Source: Corynebacterium sp.
Lineage (GTDB): Bacteria > Actinomycetota > Actinomycetes > Mycobacteriales > Mycobacteriaceae
Direction: 5' to 3'
Assembly: GCF_022712195.1 (NCBI RefSeq)
Contig: NZ_JALAGY010000039.1
Span: 1-64,000 of the forward strand
Length of the DNA stretch: 64,000 bases
Both the position numbers and the translations under genes were made by a program. This document shows positions 61,939 to 64,000 of the stretch, in pieces; the first letter of the stretch is position 1; each line of letters begins with the position of its first letter. The notes beneath the pieces are model-generated. The model worked only from the letters and a program-made list of their open reading frames with translations. It did not search any database and had not been told where the DNA came from.

Positions 61939-61944
61939 TAGTAT
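61939..61944 (+). promoter_or_regulatory. -10 box, predicted leaderless PTS transcript
   Basis: TAGTAT ends 7 nt before ATG 61952. Confidence 0.45.
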
Positions 61945-61951
61945 GTTCACC

Positions 61952-62761
61952 ATGAGCACCCTCACCTCCCTCCTGTCCGAGAACCGGATAGCCCTCGACG
62001 TCGACGTGGACGACTGGACATCAGCCGTGACCTGCGCCGGAAAGCTCCTGGAGGACACCGGTTCGGTCGACCACGCCTACACGCAGGCGATGGTGGACTC
62101 CGTGGTGGACAACGGCCCCTACATCGTCGTCGCCCCCGGTTTCGCCTTCGCCCACGCCCGACCCAGCGAGGCGGTGCACGAGACCGCGATGAGCTGGGTC
62201 CGCCTGTCCCGCCCCGTGGAGTTCGGGCACGGGAAGAACGACCCCGTCGACCTGGTGGTGGCTCTCGCCGCGACGGACGCGACCACCCACACCCGGGCGA
62301 TGGCGCAGCTCGCCAAGGTCATCGGCAAGCCGGCGACCCGTCGGCGGCTCGACACCGCCGGGAGCCCGGCGGAGATCCTCGGCATCCTCGACGGCCGGGA
62401 CGACGGCGACGGGACGGCCGCCGCCCCGTCCTCCGCCGCCTCGTCCGACGGTGGCCGCTACCCTGGCGGGAACTCACGGAACCATATCCTCACGGTGTGC
62501 GGCAACGGGCTGGGTACGAGCCTGTTCCTGAAGAACACCACCGAGGACGTCCTGAAGCGGTGGGGGTGGGATGCACTGGTCTCCGTGGAGGCCACAGACA
62601 CCATCTCAGCGAAGGGCAAGGCGAAGGACGCGGACTTCATCCTCACCTCCGGCGAGATCGCCAAGACCCTGGGAGACCCCGGTGTCCCGGTCTACGTCGT
62701 GGAGAACTTCACCAGCACCCGCGACGTCGATGCGGCGCTGCGCGCCCTGTACGCACTGTAA
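61952..62761 (+). CDS. PTS fused EIIA-EIIB, ascorbate (Ula) type
   Basis: A 269-residue fusion. The EIIA part (about 1-145) has the phosphohistidine site in PGFAFAHARPSEA; a Ala/Ser/Gly linker follows; the EIIB part (about 175-269) has the phosphocysteine in ILTVCGNGLGTSLFLK. It passes phosphate from HPr to the incoming sugar acid with the UlaA-type EIIC encoded 12 nt downstream. ATG 61952 fits the leaderless spacing; ATG 61943 overlaps the -10 box. The sugar is probably L-ascorbate, judged by family only. Confidence 0.9.
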   Translation: MSTLTSLLSENRIALDVDVDDWTSAVTCAGKLLEDTGSVDHAYTQAMVDSVVDNGPYIVVAPGFAFAHARPSEAVHETAMSWVRLSRPVEFGHGKNDPVDLVVALAATDATTHTRAMAQLAKVIGKPATRRRLDTAGSPAEILGILDGRDDGDGTAAAPSSAASSDGGRYPGGNSRNHILTVCGNGLGTSLFLKNTTEDVLKRWGWDALVSVEATDTISAKGKAKDADFILTSGEIAKTLGDPGVPVYVVENFTSTRDVDAALRALYAL

Positions 62762-62773
62762 AGGAGAGACATC

Positions 62774-64000
62774 ATGGACTGGTTGCTCGCCGTCCCGCAG
62801 TTCCTCGTCAACGAGATCCTCGCCGTCCCGGCGTTCCTCATCGGTATCTTCACCGCCATCGGCCTGGTCGCCATGCGCCGCAGTGTCGGTCAGGTCGCCG
62901 GCGGCGCGATCAAGGCGATCCTGGGTTTCCTGCTCATCGGTGCCGGCGCCACCCTGGTCACCGCCTCTCTCGACCCGCTCGGGGTGATGATCGAGGGAGC
63001 GACCGGCATGCACGGTGTGGTTCCCACCAACGAGGCCATCGCCGGCATCGCCCAGGAGGAGTTCGGTTCCCAGGTCGCCTGGCTGATGATCCTCGGTTAC
63101 GTGGTCAGTCTCCTGTTCGCGCGCTTCACGCCGTTGCGCTACGTCTTCCTCACCGGCCACCACGTGCTGTTCATGGCCACGATGATCACCATCATCCTGG
63201 TCACCGCCGACTACGCGGGCTGGATCGTCGTCGGGCTGGGCGCCGTCCTCCTCGGCGTGCTCATGGTCTCCCTGCCGGCGCTGGCGCACCCGTGGACCCG
63301 GAAGGTCACCGGTGACGACTCCGTGGCCATCGGGCACTTCGGCACCGCCGGATACATCGCCGCCGGCGCGGTCGGCAAGGCGGTCGGCGGGAAGGGCGCC
63401 AAGGCGTCCGCCTCCACCGAGGACGTCAAGGTTCCCGAGGGACTCCGGTTCCTGCGCGACTCCATGGTCGCCACCGCCCTGTCCATGGTGCTGATGTACC
63501 TGGTCCTGGCGATCCTGTACGTGGCCCGTGCCGGCCAGGACGAGGCCTTCACCGCCTTCGGCGAGGACTCCGTCGCCACGGACCTGGGCAACTACCTGAT
63601 GCAGGCGGTCACCCAGGGGCTGCAGTTCGGGGTGGCGGTGGCCGTCATCCTCTTCGGTGTCCGCACCATCCTGGGCGAACTCGTCCCCGCGTTCCAGGGC
63701 ATCGCCGCCAAGGTCGTCCCGGGCGCGATCCCCGCACTGGACGCCCCGATCGTGTTCCCCTACGCCCAGAACGCCGTGCTGATCGGCTTCATCTCCAGTT
63801 TCTCCGGCGGACTGGTGGCCCTGGTCGTCCTGTCGACCTGGCTGAACCCCGCCTTCGGCGCCGCCCTGATCCTGCCGGGGCTGGTGCCCCACTTCTTCAC
63901 CGGTGGTGCCGCCGGTGTGTACGGCAACGCCACAGGTGGACGTCGGGGTGCCGTCGCCGGCGCCTTCGCCAACGGCGTGATCATCACGATCCTGCCCGCC
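62774..64000 (+). CDS. ulaA: PTS EIIC, UlaA/SgaT type (runs off the right edge)
   Basis: The frame is open for 409 codons to the window edge. AAGGAGA lies 6 nt before the ATG. The protein starts MDWLLAVPQFLVNEILAVPA and has many membrane segments; GATGMHGVVPTNEAIA, FLTGHHVLFMATMI, GGKGAKASASTEDVKVPEGLRFLRDS (in adjoining blocks) and VFPYAQNAVLIGF fit the ascorbate-specific UlaA permease. It forms the transport channel that works with the EIIA-EIIB protein just upstream. The usual length is 450-500 residues, so only the end is missing. Confidence 0.9.
   Translation, partial: MDWLLAVPQFLVNEILAVPAFLIGIFTAIGLVAMRRSVGQVAGGAIKAILGFLLIGAGATLVTASLDPLGVMIEGATGMHGVVPTNEAIAGIAQEEFGSQVAWLMILGYVVSLLFARFTPLRYVFLTGHHVLFMATMITIILVTADYAGWIVVGLGAVLLGVLMVSLPALAHPWTRKVTGDDSVAIGHFGTAGYIAAGAVGKAVGGKGAKASASTEDVKVPEGLRFLRDSMVATALSMVLMYLVLAILYVARAGQDEAFTAFGEDSVATDLGNYLMQAVTQGLQFGVAVAVILFGVRTILGELVPAFQGIAAKVVPGAIPALDAPIVFPYAQNAVLIGFISSFSGGLVALVVLSTWLNPAFGAALILPGLVPHFFTGGAAGVYGNATGGRRGAVAGAFANGVIITILPA

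Noticed and set aside
1..64000. CRISPR array, prophage or complete IS element
   Set aside because: No regularly spaced repeats, phage structural genes or paired terminal inverted repeats were found.

Overview
The window is chromosomal DNA from a high-GC actinobacterium, very probably a Corynebacterium; I do not assert a species. Support comes from the homodimeric aceE next to a DUF3052 gene, a mycothiol-dependent formaldehyde dehydrogenase, a 6C RNA between glyS and a zur-type fur gene, and the order glyS / zur / uppS / recO / era / CNNM-CBS / ybeY / phoH / rsmE / dnaJ / hrcA / hemW known from Corynebacteriales. Many genes have no Shine-Dalgarno sequence but carry a TANNNT hexamer exactly 7 nt before the start codon, the sign of leaderless transcripts.

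Layout. 1-4170: accessory segment bounded by two IS481-type transposase remnants, holding a GlcG/HbpS-like gene, an SDR oxidoreductase, a TetR regulator with a paired operator-like repeat, and a secreted lipase. 4384-10902: tRNA-Val, DUF3052, aceE, a free-standing acyl carrier protein, a serine hydrolase, a double SRPBCC protein, tRNA-Asn and a tRNA with CAU anticodon. 10962-16714: two-component system, two small membrane proteins, csoR with a consensus-like operator, an MBL hydrolase, mycothiol-dependent formaldehyde dehydrogenase and a YtxH-like protein. 16724-25877: dnaG, a ChoD-like GMC oxidoreductase, a secreted guanyl-type RNase, dgt, a DUF218 protein, a TPM-domain protein and a RibD-type reductase. 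25882-43414: the conserved housekeeping block from glyS to hemW (translation, Z-prenyl diphosphate synthesis, recombination, ribosome maturation, chaperones), then an acyl-CoA synthetase. 43573-54855: small membrane proteins, M3 peptidase, then TetR / esterase / C-S lyase / ABC exporter closed by a clear terminator, CsbD, 3-hydroxyacyl-CoA dehydrogenase and a BCCT transporter. 55104-64000: secreted serine protease, DUF1990, 2-hydroxyacid dehydrogenase, several cell-envelope proteins, a short CaiB-family protein, and a PTS pair (fused EIIA-EIIB plus UlaA-type EIIC) running off the right edge.

No CRISPR array, prophage or complete insertion sequence is visible. The most useful observations are the set of about fifteen predicted leaderless promoters, the paired repeat at the tetR/SDR junction, the perfect inverted repeat between aceE and the ACP gene, the csoR operator without a visible copper exporter, the loss of zinc ligands in DnaG, the 4Fe-4S-like cysteine motif in the GMC oxidoreductase, and a 28-residue coupled membrane peptide gene.
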